From: Nitrospiraceae bacterium | GTDB taxonomy: Bacteria > Nitrospirota > Thermodesulfovibrionia > UBA6902 | NCBI GenBank assembly: GCA_003599505.1 | Contig: QZKO01000003.1 | Coordinates: 1-56,600 of the forward strand | Length of the DNA: 56,600 nt | Reading direction: 5' to 3' | Part shown: in pieces, positions 42,757 to 50,822 of the stretch | How positions within the stretch are numbered: the stretch's first letter is position 1 | Layout: each line of letters opens with the position of its first letter | Program-made: the position numbers and the translations under genes | The notes under the pieces: generated by a model | Seen by the model: only the letters and a program-made list of their open reading frames with translations | Databases searched by the model: none | What the model was told of the DNA's origin: nothing

Positions 42757-44418
42757 ATGAAACTCGGTGAAGTCCTCATTGAAAAGGGCCTGCTGACAAA
42801 GGAAAGGCTGGAGCTTTCTCTCGCCCATCAGAAGGTAACAGGCTCCCTTCTCGGGGAGACGCTCATAAAACTCGGTTTTGTCTCTTCCGCGGAAATAGCC
42901 GGCACCCTCGCCGAACAGGCCGGGATACCTTTCATCGATCTCTCTGAATATAATGTCGCTGAAGACGCCATCCGCCTGGTCCCGAAAGACGTCGCGGAGA
43001 AGACGGGGTTTATTCCGCTCCGCCTGACAGACGGTTCCATAGAAATAGGGATCACCAACCCCTCAAACATCCAGGCCATTGATACCGTATCGAGAATCAC
43101 GGGGATGAAGCCCCGGATATTCATGATAGACAACGCGGGGTTTTATGAGACCCTGGAGAGGGTATATTTCTTTCTTGAAAACCCCATACAGCAGAACATC
43201 CTCGCTGCCATCGAAGAAATAAAATCCTCCCCTGCCGCGCCTGCCGCCGTTGTCGCGGAGCTCGCCCAGAACCTCATTATGGAGGGGATCAGGAGAAAGG
43301 CGACGGATATCCATATCAGCCCTGCCGCCGACACGGTGAACGTCTTTTATCGCGTTGACGGGGTGCTGCAGTACGGCTTTTGCATACCGAAGGCCGCGCA
43401 CGCGGGCGTTGTATCGAGGATAAAGGTGATGTCCATGCTGGATATCTCCGAGCAGAGACTGCCGCAGGACGGCTCTTTCTCCATGGCGTTCCTGAACACG
43501 AAATATGAAATGCGCGTGTCGACGACCCCGACCATTTACGGCGAGAACATAGTCATAAGGGTGCTTGCGGGCACGGGTCAACTGCTGAGGATAGAATCCC
43601 TCGGCTTTGATCCCGTCAACACAAAGCAGTTGCGCTCGCTCTTTCAGAAGCCTTACGGAATAATCCTGATTACAGGCCCTACAGGGAGCGGCAAGACCAC
43701 GACCCTTTACGCGGCGCTGAGAGAAGTGAACCTTATTGAAAGGAACGTGCTGACCGTCGAAGACCCTGTTGAATACAAGCTGAGCTTTGTCAAGCAGACC
43801 GCGGTGAATTTAAAGGCCGGCTATGATTTCGCCCTGGCCGGAAGGAATTTCATGAGGCAGGACCCCGACGTCATGCTGCTTGGCGAGATAAGGGACGAGG
43901 AAACCGCGAGGATCGCGGTGAGGGCCTCCATCACCGGGCACCTGGTCCTGTCCACGCTCCATACCAACGACGCCGTCACGTCCGTTCCGAGGCTTCTCGA
44001 TTTCAAAATCGACAGGTTCCTCCTGTCTTCATCCATACTCGCGGTCGTCGCGCAGAGGCTTGTCAGAAAGCTCTGCGGTAACTGCAAGGAAGAATATACG
44101 GTTTCAGAAGAGGACCGGAAGATGCTGGACGTCTCCCCTGAATTGAACGTATACGGACACGATATTTCCCTCAAGACGGCCTTCAGGCCCAGGGGCTGCG
44201 CCATGTGCGCTCATACCGGCTACACGGGGAGGACGGTCGTCGGGGAGATTTTAGTCGTCAATGATGAAATAAAGGAATATATAGCTGCCGGCGCTTCACT
44301 CCTGAAAATCCGGGAGGCGGCGCTGAAAAACGGCATGGTCCCGCTGAAAATCGCAGGCATACAGAAAATCAAACGGAACGTCACCAGCATCGAAGAGATT
44401 GTAAGGCTGATTGACTGA
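42757..44418 (+). CDS. GspE/PilB/MshE-type assembly ATPase
   Basis: This hexameric ATPase powers pilus extension or secretion. The N-terminal MshEN-like domain (KLGEVLIEKGLLTKERLELS, and GETLIKLGFVS) has the repeat pattern of the c-di-GMP-binding module. The catalytic domain carries Walker A GPTGSGKT near 308-315, Asp-box EDPVEY, Walker B LLGEIRDEETA and HLVLSTLHTNDA. The four-cysteine zinc site is present (CGNC and CAMC near the end). It has 553 residues, normal length. It directly adjoins the secretin gene. No platform protein (PilC/GspF) or pilin follows. Confidence 0.93.
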   Translation: MKLGEVLIEKGLLTKERLELSLAHQKVTGSLLGETLIKLGFVSSAEIAGTLAEQAGIPFIDLSEYNVAEDAIRLVPKDVAEKTGFIPLRLTDGSIEIGITNPSNIQAIDTVSRITGMKPRIFMIDNAGFYETLERVYFFLENPIQQNILAAIEEIKSSPAAPAAVVAELAQNLIMEGIRRKATDIHISPAADTVNVFYRVDGVLQYGFCIPKAAHAGVVSRIKVMSMLDISEQRLPQDGSFSMAFLNTKYEMRVSTTPTIYGENIVIRVLAGTGQLLRIESLGFDPVNTKQLRSLFQKPYGIILITGPTGSGKTTTLYAALREVNLIERNVLTVEDPVEYKLSFVKQTAVNLKAGYDFALAGRNFMRQDPDVMLLGEIRDEETARIAVRASITGHLVLSTLHTNDAVTSVPRLLDFKIDRFLLSSSILAVVAQRLVRKLCGNCKEEYTVSEEDRKMLDVSPELNVYGHDISLKTAFRPRGCAMCAHTGYTGRTVVGEILVVNDEIKEYIAAGASLLKIREAALKNGMVPLKIAGIQKIKRNVTSIEEIVRLID

Positions 44419-44421
44419 GCG

Positions 44422-44598
44422 CTATTTGCGCAGGTCCGCGAGCATGTGCATGATCTGGTCGAGTCTCGTATGGAGCTGGTCGATGCGAACATTAACGGCT
44501 TTGAAATCTTCCTTGTGTTCCCTTTTAATCTGCCCCAACTCATCCTTAATCTCTTTTGTCCGTTCGTCGACAACGTCATAAATCAGCTCAAAAGTCAC
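44422..44598 (-). CDS. Small coiled-coil protein (GTG start)
   Basis: A 58-residue frame with GTG 44598: MTFELIYDVVDERTKEIKDE, then LGQIKREHKEDFKAVNVRID, and a last helix QLHTRLDQIMHMLADLRK. It has charged heptads throughout, so it should form a parallel or antiparallel coiled coil. It ends only three bases from the convergent ATPase gene. GAGAGGGG lies about 13 bases upstream. It was probably overlooked by start-ATG rules. It is the third gene of a small-protein unit on the minus strand. Confidence 0.6.
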   Translation of the reverse strand: MTFELIYDVVDERTKEIKDELGQIKREHKEDFKAVNVRIDQLHTRLDQIMHMLADLRK

Positions 44599-44650
44599 TT
44601 TTCTTACAATGTCCCCTCTCTTTTAACTATGACTTTTTAGTTCCTCAGAA

Positions 44651-44761
44651 TTAATGAGGATGTTTGTGATGTTTATGTTTTTTTTCTGAAAAGTGGAAGT
44701 ACAAGCCGGCTCCAAGTCCTATTAATACTACAGCAATTAATACAATCATAAATGAATTCAT
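44651..44761 (-). CDS. 36-residue membrane protein with a histidine-rich tail
   Basis: The protein is a single membrane helix (MNSFMIVLIAVVLIGLGAGL, 1-20) plus a tail of KKHKHHKHPH type, with five histidines in the last ten residues, suggestive of metal binding. The ribosome site AAGGAGGG sits seven bases before ATG 44761. The ATG overlaps the stop of the 66-residue gene by four bases, so both are translationally coupled. No family is recognised. Confidence 0.7.
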   Translation of the reverse strand: MNSFMIVLIAVVLIGLGAGLYFHFSEKKHKHHKHPH

Positions 44762-44958
44762 CTTGTTCCCTCCTTTTCCGGGGTTACCCATAAAGCCAAT
44801 ACAAACAAAATTATTAATAACAGCGTTCCAATTATGACATTTTTCATACTTAAAGGACTACCCGGCAATAACGCATTTACACCTAAAGCAATTGCAATAT
44901 ACTCTGCCACCTTAAACAACCAATTCGCCGTTTTTTCCCTCTTGTTATAATATTCCAT
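44758..44958 (-). CDS. 66-residue two-helix membrane protein
   Basis: Residues about 13-31 (LFKVAEYIAIALGVNALLPG) and 39-58 (NVIIGTLLLIILFVLALWVT) are two membrane helices; the termini are charged. It resembles short uncharacterised membrane proteins of DUF6722 type, though I cannot verify the family. GGGGGGCAGGG precedes ATG 44958. A well-spaced promoter lies at 44991-45019. First gene of the three-gene small-protein unit. Confidence 0.65.
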   Translation of the reverse strand: MEYYNKREKTANWLFKVAEYIAIALGVNALLPGSPLSMKNVIIGTLLLIILFVLALWVTPEKEGTR

Positions 44959-44990
44959 TCCCTGCCCCCCTCAAAATATTTCATGATTAA

Positions 44991-45019
44991 ATGTTAGCAG
45001 AAACAGGCGAAAACTTCAA
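44991..45019 (-). promoter_or_regulatory. Predicted promoter of the small-protein operon
   Basis: On the minus strand TTGAAG (45019-45014), 17-base spacer, TAACAT (44996-44991), with a 32-base leader carrying a ribosome site before ATG 44958. Confidence 0.5.
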
Positions 45020-45022
45020 AAC

Positions 45023-45057
45023 AAAAAAGGCGCCCCGAATCATCGGGACGCCTTTTT
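45023..45057 (-). terminator. Rho-independent terminator of the porin gene
   Basis: GGCGTCCCGA and TCGGGGCGCC pair with one mismatch around ATGA-type loop bases, flanked by A and T runs, so it can work in both directions. Confidence 0.85.
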
Positions 45058-45080
45058 GAAATTACTGATTTAACTGCTGC

Positions 45081-46454
45081 TTAGAAAGCAAGCTGGATGC
45101 CGTGTCTGACTGCCCACGGGTCATCAAAATTATTGTTGCTGGCTGAGGTCGCAGTTTTCTCATAGATGTCGCCGGCAAAGAGGATGCCTCCTTCGACAAA
45201 GTATTCGAGGTTTGTGTCGATCTGATAAGCGAGGTTGAAGTCGACTTCAACGCCTAAGTCATCTTCTTTGGTGCCGTCTATAAGAAGGACTTTTTCAGAC
45301 GCCTTGAGCCAGTAGAGGTTGAGGGCTGTCTTGAGGTCCTTCATAGGTTTTGCATCAGCGCCGACCTTTAAATAGGTTGTGTTGGCAATGCCTGTATCAG
45401 TGCGGTTGAGGGACGCCCCGGTGGCGGCATTTGTTGCCGCGGTTGCCAGTCTGTAATCATAAATATAGGTAAATTTCTGTGAGCCGTGCTGGGCGGTTAC
45501 GAACTGGTCATAATCATTGTCTGCTGTGTTGTCGTCGCCGCTTCCATAACCGACTTCAGCGTTAACGCCGAAATCGCCGACCTTCATGTTCGCGCCAAGA
45601 ACTCCCGCAATGCCGCTGAAGTCTTTATTGCTGGTCGCGCTTTTAAATTTACCGGTCTGCAAATCAAATTCTCCATAGACCTTTATATCATTGATCTTGG
45701 AGTCGGCCCTTACAGCGATGTTCCAGAGGTCGGTGCCGTCATCTCCGCTGAGATCCTTATCTCTGAGGAAGGTGACGTCGCCGCCCACATTGACCGCGCC
45801 GGCCTTTGAATTCAGGATCAGGGCGTATGCATCGGAGTCATCGTCCGCATTGGATGATCCGCCTTCTGTAACCTTTACTGCCACAAACTCAACTGAGAGG
45901 TTGTCCGAAGGGTTTATGAAGAGGTTGATCGCGTCTTCGCCGAATTTTGAGTGGTTGAGGAACAGGCCTCTGCCGAGCTTGATGGGCATATGGCCGATCT
46001 TGATTCCGGCAGGCATGCCGAGGAGTCCTTTTCCCTCATGTTGGATAAAGGCTTCAAGCACTCTCAACTCGCCCTTTTTGCAGTTGCCTTCCTGGTAAAT
46101 GCCTTTTGTTTCAGGATTTGCGCAGCCCCATGTGTATGTGTCTGATTTGTCGTCAGACCCTGTCTCGAGGTTTACCCTACCCATGGTGTTTTCTGTTGCG
46201 TAGGCGTTTATGTGGAGCCTTACCCTGCCGTCATATTTCGCGTCGTTTTCAGTGGAAGACCCGTCTGCGAGACTTATGATATCCTTTTTGTATTCACCCC
46301 TGAACCTGAGGGAACCGCCGAGCTCGATCGCGGTCTTGCCCTTTGAAATCATAGGCGTCTTCTCTGCCGGCTCGCCCGGATGAACAGCGAATGCCGCTGT
46401 AGTGAGCCCGGCAATGATAAGCATGCTGCATAAAACCAATAAAAGCTTCTTCAT
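45081..46454 (-). CDS. Outer-membrane porin-like beta-barrel protein
   Basis: A signal peptide (about 1-23, ending in AAFAV) is followed by alternating hydrophobic strands typical of a beta barrel, and the last residue is phenylalanine (HGIQLAF), the BAM recognition signal. Segments such as LRFRGEYKKDI, GRVRLHINAYATENTMGRVN and FMHEGKGLLG-type QHEGKGLLGMPAGIKIGHM recall the alginate-export/OprB-type barrels with an N-terminal framework. It has 457 residues. Good ribosome site AGGAGG before ATG 46454. Solute unknown. It is a single gene with its own terminator. Confidence 0.82.
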   Translation of the reverse strand: MKKLLLVLCSMLIIAGLTTAAFAVHPGEPAEKTPMISKGKTAIELGGSLRFRGEYKKDIISLADGSSTENDAKYDGRVRLHINAYATENTMGRVNLETGSDDKSDTYTWGCANPETKGIYQEGNCKKGELRVLEAFIQHEGKGLLGMPAGIKIGHMPIKLGRGLFLNHSKFGEDAINLFINPSDNLSVEFVAVKVTEGGSSNADDDSDAYALILNSKAGAVNVGGDVTFLRDKDLSGDDGTDLWNIAVRADSKINDIKVYGEFDLQTGKFKSATSNKDFSGIAGVLGANMKVGDFGVNAEVGYGSGDDNTADNDYDQFVTAQHGSQKFTYIYDYRLATAATNAATGASLNRTDTGIANTTYLKVGADAKPMKDLKTALNLYWLKASEKVLLIDGTKEDDLGVEVDFNLAYQIDTNLEYFVEGGILFAGDIYEKTATSASNNNFDDPWAVRHGIQLAF

Positions 46455-46748
46455 TCAAAACCTCCTTTTAAAATGTTTGCTTAAGATTTATGTTTATACT
46501 AAAAATCCCATCCCGAATCATTCGGAATGAAGGACAGTTATTTTCTTTAACTATCACCCCCCTCTTATATAAAATCCGAAATTCGAATGTCGAAATACGA
46601 AACAAATTCAATAAAGCTGCGTGTCCTTTTTGCCAGGCTAAGGTAAATTTATACCATCCTGAGGTTTAATTGTCAAGAAAAAATTACATATTTATTATCA
46701 ATGAGCAAAATAAAACACTGTATATTTAGCAAATCTCGTGCTAAGGAA

Positions 46749-46779
46749 GCGGTTAGCGGTTAGCGTTTAGCGTTTAGAT
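46749..46779 (+). repeat. GCGGTTA/GCGTTTA tandem repeat
   Basis: Two GCGGTTA then two GCGTTTA heptamers in tandem, noncoding member of the scattered short-repeat family. Confidence 0.8.
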
Positions 46780-46869
46780 AAGAAAAACAGAGGGTTATGA
46801 TTTCATGCACCCTACTCCCTACACCCTTCACCCTGTCTCTGATTGTGGTATTCATGCAATAGGTAATGA

Positions 46870-46918
46870 TGTAAAAAGGACACGAAAGACAGGCCCCGGG
46901 ACCCGGAAGTCCCCGGGG
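46870..46918 (-). terminator. Possible terminator of the 64-residue gene
   Basis: GTCCCGGGG and CCCCGGGGAC (46894-46918) form a strong GC hairpin. On the minus strand a T-rich segment with five T follows about 15 bases later. Confidence 0.45.
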
Positions 46919-46931
46919 ACCCTGCTTTCTT

Positions 46932-47126
46932 CTAATTCAGCGGGATACTTTTTGACGCTTCTACATAGCCCCTTATCAGATCTTCCTCGTCCTCGTCCCA
47001 GAACAGGTCAATGTGGTCCTTGTCTTTCAGCAGCACCATCTCATTCGCGAAAAGAAGCAGTGAATCGTCGGCTTCAAACCTTGTTATCTGCTCCCGTTTG
47101 TATAATTTGTACGCAAGCTCGTTCAT
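46932..47126 (-). CDS. Small acidic hypothetical protein
   Basis: It has 64 residues, starting MNELAYKLYKREQITRFEAD, with an acidic centre (DLFWDEDEEDLIRGYVEAS). No signal or membrane segment. The ribosome site AAGGAGA is well placed before ATG 47126 and a GC hairpin follows the stop, which both support a real gene. No family is recognised. Confidence 0.65.
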   Translation of the reverse strand: MNELAYKLYKREQITRFEADDSLLLFANEMVLLKDKDHIDLFWDEDEEDLIRGYVEASKSIPLN

Positions 47127-47215
47127 GGTGTGTCTCCTTAAAAGCAGAATATAAATTCAGTGTGAAGAAATTATGAAGGGTTTTGATTTTTTCCATATAA
47201 ATTATCTAATATAGA

Positions 47216-47350
47216 AAATCCGAAATCCGAATATCGAAATACGAAACAAATTCAAAAATTTAAATGTTCAAATGATCAAAACCTTGCCGTTTGGGACATT
47301 TGAATTTTTGTCATTCGATATTGTTTCGAATTTCGTATTTCGTGCTTCGA
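47216..47350. repeat. Facing ATTCGAAATACGAAA-type repeats before mtnP
   Basis: The left block (47216-47271) has CGAAATACGAAACAAATTC; the right block (47299-47350) is a diverged inverted copy containing GAATTTCGTATTTCG. A close relative lies at 46571-46610. The pair could form a long imperfect hairpin. Confidence 0.75.
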
Positions 47351-47405
47351 AGTTACATTTTCTCCGTGTCCAGGTGGTTAATATTTTTTGGGAGGAGACG
47401 CAATA

Positions 47406-48170
47406 ATGATAAAGGTCGGAATTATAGGCGGGTCCGGACTCGATGACCCGAAGATCCTCAAAAACGCGAAAGAAATTGAAGTCAAAACCCCTTACGGCAC
47501 GCCGACGTCGGCCCTCACCTGCGGCGAGATCGAAGGAGTCGACGCGGTCCTTATCGCGCGCCACGGTAAAGACCATTCTATTTACCCGTCGAAAGTAAAT
47601 TTCAGGGCCAATATATGGGCGCTGAAGGAGCAGGGCTGCACCCATGTCCTCGCGTCCACGGCGGTCGGCTCCCTCAGGCAGGAGATCGCCCCCGGGCACC
47701 TCGTGTTTCCAGGCCAGTTTATCGACCATACGAAAAAAAGGGAGACAACCTTTTTCGATGAGGACGTCGTAGTGCATACCTCGATGGCCGAGCCTTTTTG
47801 CCGGGACCTCATCGACCTCCTTGCCTTGTCCGCGGTTGAGTTGAATTTAACGCATCATAAACATAAAACGGTCATCACCATAGAAGGCCCGCGTTTTTCG
47901 ACAAAGGCGGAAAGCCACATGTTCAGAAGCTGGAACGCCGACGTCATAAATATGAGCACAGTCCCGGAAGTCGCGCTCGCAAGGGAGAAAAAGATGCATT
48001 ACGCCGCGATAGCGATGTCCACCGATTACGACTGCTGGCATGAGGAAGAAGAGCCGGTAACCTGGGAGATGATCCTGAACACCATGAAGAAAAACGCCGA
48101 CAACGTGATAAAGCTGTTTCTGAAGGTCATCCCGAAGCTCAGGGCATATGATGATGTTTGTGTGAAATGA
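47406..48170 (+). CDS. mtnP: S-methyl-5'-thioadenosine phosphorylase
   Basis: It cleaves methylthioadenosine with phosphate to adenine and methylthioribose-1-phosphate. It has 254 residues in the PNP/MTAP fold: VGIIGGSGLDDP (3-14), IARHGKDHSIYPSKVNFRAN near 50-69, ITIEGPRFSTKAES near 158-171 and NMSTVPEVALARE with the MTAP-typical substrate loop; DYDCWHEEEEPV is the family end motif. ATG 47406 follows GGAGGAG; a TTG frame start at 47388 is unlikely. Adenine released here can be recycled by the apt gene 84 bases downstream. Confidence 0.93.
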   Translation: MIKVGIIGGSGLDDPKILKNAKEIEVKTPYGTPTSALTCGEIEGVDAVLIARHGKDHSIYPSKVNFRANIWALKEQGCTHVLASTAVGSLRQEIAPGHLVFPGQFIDHTKKRETTFFDEDVVVHTSMAEPFCRDLIDLLALSAVELNLTHHKHKTVITIEGPRFSTKAESHMFRSWNADVINMSTVPEVALAREKKMHYAAIAMSTDYDCWHEEEEPVTWEMILNTMKKNADNVIKLFLKVIPKLRAYDDVCVK

Positions 48171-48171
48171 A

Positions 48172-48232
48172 TTCAGCCGCGGATTAACACGGATGGGCAC
48201 GGATAAGAATCTCGTGTTTATTCGTGGCTGAA
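48172..48232. repeat. Imperfect palindrome in the mtnP-apt gap
   Basis: TTCAGCCGCGGATTAACACG faces CTCGTGTTTATTCGTGGCTG, giving a long imperfect hairpin. It shares words with 30894-30928. Confidence 0.7.
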
Positions 48233-48254
48233 AAAATAATCAGGAGGAGATATA

Positions 48255-48788
48255 ATGCCGATTAAATCAAAAATCCGCACCATTCCGGACCATCCCAAGA
48301 AAGGCATCATGTTCAGGGACATAACCACACTCATCAAGGACCCCGTGGGGTTCAGGCTCGTGATCGATAACATCACCCAGAGGTATGTTAAAGGCGACAT
48401 TGATCTCGACCTTATTGTCGGCATAGAAGCCAGAGGCTTTATTATCGGCGGCGCGCTGTCGTATACACTCGGGAAGGGCTTTGTGCCGATCAGAAAGGTC
48501 GGCAAGCTTCCGGCAGAGGTAGTAAGGCATGAATACCATCTCGAATATGGCACCGATACCGTTGAAATACATAAGGACGCGATATCCAAAGGGACAAAGG
48601 TCCTTCTGGTCGATGACCTCCTTGCTACAGGCGGGACCGCGCTTGCCGCGGCGGCATTGATCGAGAAGCTCGGCGGCTCTGTGGCGGAAATGGCGTTTAT
48701 CGTCAATCTCCCCGACGTCGGCGGAGAGAAGAAGCTGAAGGAAAAAGGATACAAGGTCTATTATCTGACGGAATTTGAAGGAGATTAG
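48255..48788 (+). CDS. apt: Adenine phosphoribosyltransferase
   Basis: It converts adenine and PRPP to AMP. The protein has 177 residues: IRTIPDHPKKGIMFRDIT (7-24), VGIEARGFIIGGAL near 55-68, and the PRPP loop VLLVDDLLATGGTALAAA near 116-133. Its ribosome site AGGAGGAG lies upstream. Position after mtnP makes a methylthioadenosine salvage pair; it would also recover adenine from the aminofutalosine step of the mqn pathway. Confidence 0.96.
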   Translation: MPIKSKIRTIPDHPKKGIMFRDITTLIKDPVGFRLVIDNITQRYVKGDIDLDLIVGIEARGFIIGGALSYTLGKGFVPIRKVGKLPAEVVRHEYHLEYGTDTVEIHKDAISKGTKVLLVDDLLATGGTALAAAALIEKLGGSVAEMAFIVNLPDVGGEKKLKEKGYKVYYLTEFEGD

Positions 48789-48795
48789 GAGGTAA

Positions 48796-50064
48796 ATGGC
48801 GAAGGTAATTCCGTTTAAAGGCGTTTTGTACAATCCGGAGAAGGTGGACGTTAATGAGACCATGGCTCCGCCGTACGATATTATCACTCCCGAGTTCAAG
48901 GAAGCCCTCTATAAAAAAAGCCCGCATAACATTATCCGGGTCGACTTCGGCAAAGATGAGGACGGCGATAATGAGCGTGAAAACCGTTACACGCGGGCCT
49001 CGAAATTCCTTTCCGACTGGCTTCATGCAGGAATGCTGATCAGTGACCCCGGGCCGTCATTTTACTGTTACGAGATATGCTACGAGCTGGACGGCCGGAC
49101 CAGAAAGACAAGGGGCTTTTTCGGAGCGGTCGGGATAGAAGAGCTCGGCGCGGGGAAAATACACCCGCATGAAATGACATATTCAAAGCCTAAATCGGAC
49201 CGGCTGAACATCCTGCGTTATTGTAACGCGAACACCAGCGCTATTTTCTCCCTGTACAGCAGCAGAGAAAGACGCGCGTCCGCCGTCCTTGATGCTGTCG
49301 TCAAAGAGAAACCATATATAGAGGCAAAGAACGGAGACGGTTTTACGCACAGGCTCTGGCGGATAAGCGACAGCGCCTCCATCGGGACGATCATGGAAGA
49401 GATGTCGGACAAGGACATCTTCATTGCCGACGGCCATCACCGGTACGAAACAGCCCTCAAATTCAGGCAGGAGATGGAAAAAAAGGGGATGGTAAAAACA
49501 GGGGAAGAACCGTATAATTACGCGCTGATGTTTTTGGCGAACATCGAAGACGACGGGCTGACCCTCCTGCCTACGCACCGGCTGGTCGAAATCGATTCGG
49601 ACATCAACCCGAAGGAGGCCCTCGGTAAATATTTCGACATACAAAAAATAAAATCCGGGGGCCTGACTGAAAGGCAGGCAAGACAGGAGATGTTCAGCGC
49701 CATGCGGGGCAAGGCCCATTCGTTCGGGATGTTTCTGACAAATTCAAACACCTGTTACGTCCTCTCTTTTAACGGCCCAACAACAGAACCGGACCTGCCC
49801 GGTTGTCTGAAAAATCTTGACGTGACGGTCCTGCACAAACTGATATTCGAGAAATTATTAAAGATCGGCCACTATGAGTATGAGATGGACCCTGATGTCG
49901 CGATAGAAAGGGCCAGGAAGGGCCCCTTTGAGGCTGTTTTTTTCCTGAACCCCACGAAACTGCAGGACGTCAGGGAAGTCGCCCTCGCCGGTGAAAGGAT
50001 GCCCCCCAAGTCTACGTATTTTTATCCGAAGCTTCTGACGGGAATGGTTATTTATAAGTTTTAG
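48796..50064 (+). CDS. DUF1015 family protein
   Basis: This 422-residue cytosolic protein starts AKVIPFKGVLYNPEKV and has MAPPYDIITPEF near 24-35. FIADGHHRYETALKFRQEM near 205-223 is the DUF1015 signature with conserved histidines. Members (SerC-associated in some genomes) have no proven activity. It starts seven bases after apt with AGGAGG in front, in the same transcription unit. No clear anomaly. Confidence 0.88.
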   Translation: MAKVIPFKGVLYNPEKVDVNETMAPPYDIITPEFKEALYKKSPHNIIRVDFGKDEDGDNERENRYTRASKFLSDWLHAGMLISDPGPSFYCYEICYELDGRTRKTRGFFGAVGIEELGAGKIHPHEMTYSKPKSDRLNILRYCNANTSAIFSLYSSRERRASAVLDAVVKEKPYIEAKNGDGFTHRLWRISDSASIGTIMEEMSDKDIFIADGHHRYETALKFRQEMEKKGMVKTGEEPYNYALMFLANIEDDGLTLLPTHRLVEIDSDINPKEALGKYFDIQKIKSGGLTERQARQEMFSAMRGKAHSFGMFLTNSNTCYVLSFNGPTTEPDLPGCLKNLDVTVLHKLIFEKLLKIGHYEYEMDPDVAIERARKGPFEAVFFLNPTKLQDVREVALAGERMPPKSTYFYPKLLTGMVIYKF

Positions 50065-50066
50065 GC

Positions 50067-50723
50067 ATGTCCGTAAATTTAAAACACTCCGTATTAATAT
50101 GGCTTATTAATCAAATCCAGAAATTCGGGCCGGAAAAGGTCGTTGTCCTGGGTAAGACTTATGAGATATCCAGGGACGTTTTCAACCCCGAACGTTATTA
50201 CACAAGCAGGTTTATGGCGGAGCATATTCATGTCGCAGCCGGGGACAAAGTCCTGGACATGGGAACGGGCTCAGGGATACAGGCGGTCACCGCGGCCCGG
50301 ACCGCCGGCAGGGTCATTGCCGTAGATATAAACCCTGAGGCGGTCCGCTTCGCGGCGCGGAATATCAGGGCGCACGGGCTTGAAGAAAAGGTCTCGGTCA
50401 TTCAGGGGGACCTTTTCTCTTCACTCGACCCGGCGGAAAAATTCGACGTTATCCTCTTTACGCCCCCTTATTTTGACGGCAGGCCCGGGACCCTTTTTGA
50501 ACACGCCCTGATCGACCCTGACAAGAGTCTGATAAAAAGATTTTTCGGGTCCGCGAAAAATTATCTGAAAGAAGGCGGATATGTCCAGATGCTGTATTCA
50601 TCAATTGCCGGGAATGAAAGGGTATTGCGGTTGATGCATGGTCTTGGATGGGAATATTCGCTTATGGCGCGGTCAAGGATATGGATGGAGACATTTTTTA
50701 TCTATAAATCAAGACCGCTCTGA
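50067..50723 (+). CDS. Class I SAM-dependent methyltransferase
   Basis: It has 218 residues. The SAM-binding motif KVLDMGTGSG lies at 61-70, AVDINPEAV at 85-93 and the catalytic FTPPYF at 131-136, an (N/T)PPY motif like that of HemK/PrmC, RsmC and TrmN6 enzymes that modify planar nitrogen. A region of about 55 residues precedes the motif. The target may be tRNA, rRNA or a protein glutamine; I cannot decide. It follows DUF1015 with a two-base gap. Confidence 0.82.
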   Translation: MSVNLKHSVLIWLINQIQKFGPEKVVVLGKTYEISRDVFNPERYYTSRFMAEHIHVAAGDKVLDMGTGSGIQAVTAARTAGRVIAVDINPEAVRFAARNIRAHGLEEKVSVIQGDLFSSLDPAEKFDVILFTPPYFDGRPGTLFEHALIDPDKSLIKRFFGSAKNYLKEGGYVQMLYSSIAGNERVLRLMHGLGWEYSLMARSRIWMETFFIYKSRPL

Positions 50724-50822
50724 AACCGTTCCCGCCCCCCCTTTCAATAACTCCTATGACATGGTAAAATAACTCTAATTTTCATCCTTGCTGTCTGGTT
50801 TTTTGTTTCAAAGGAGCGATGA

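Larger units (their letters stand above)
46455..46931. other. 477-base gene-free stretch rich in degenerate repeats
   Basis: Contents: the porin leader and probable promoter (about 46460-46530, minus strand); CCGAAATTCGAATGTCGAAA-type repeats (46571-46610); GCGGTTA/GCGTTTA tandem units (46749-46779); CCCTACTCCCTACACCC units (46809-46832); then the terminator of the next gene. No frame here has a ribosome site or recognisable product. Confidence 0.6.

Noticed and set aside
44220-44579. 119-residue minus-strand frame at the end of the pilus ATPase gene
   Set aside because: It is a Ser/Thr-rich shadow of the ATPase and of the coiled-coil gene, which uses another frame.
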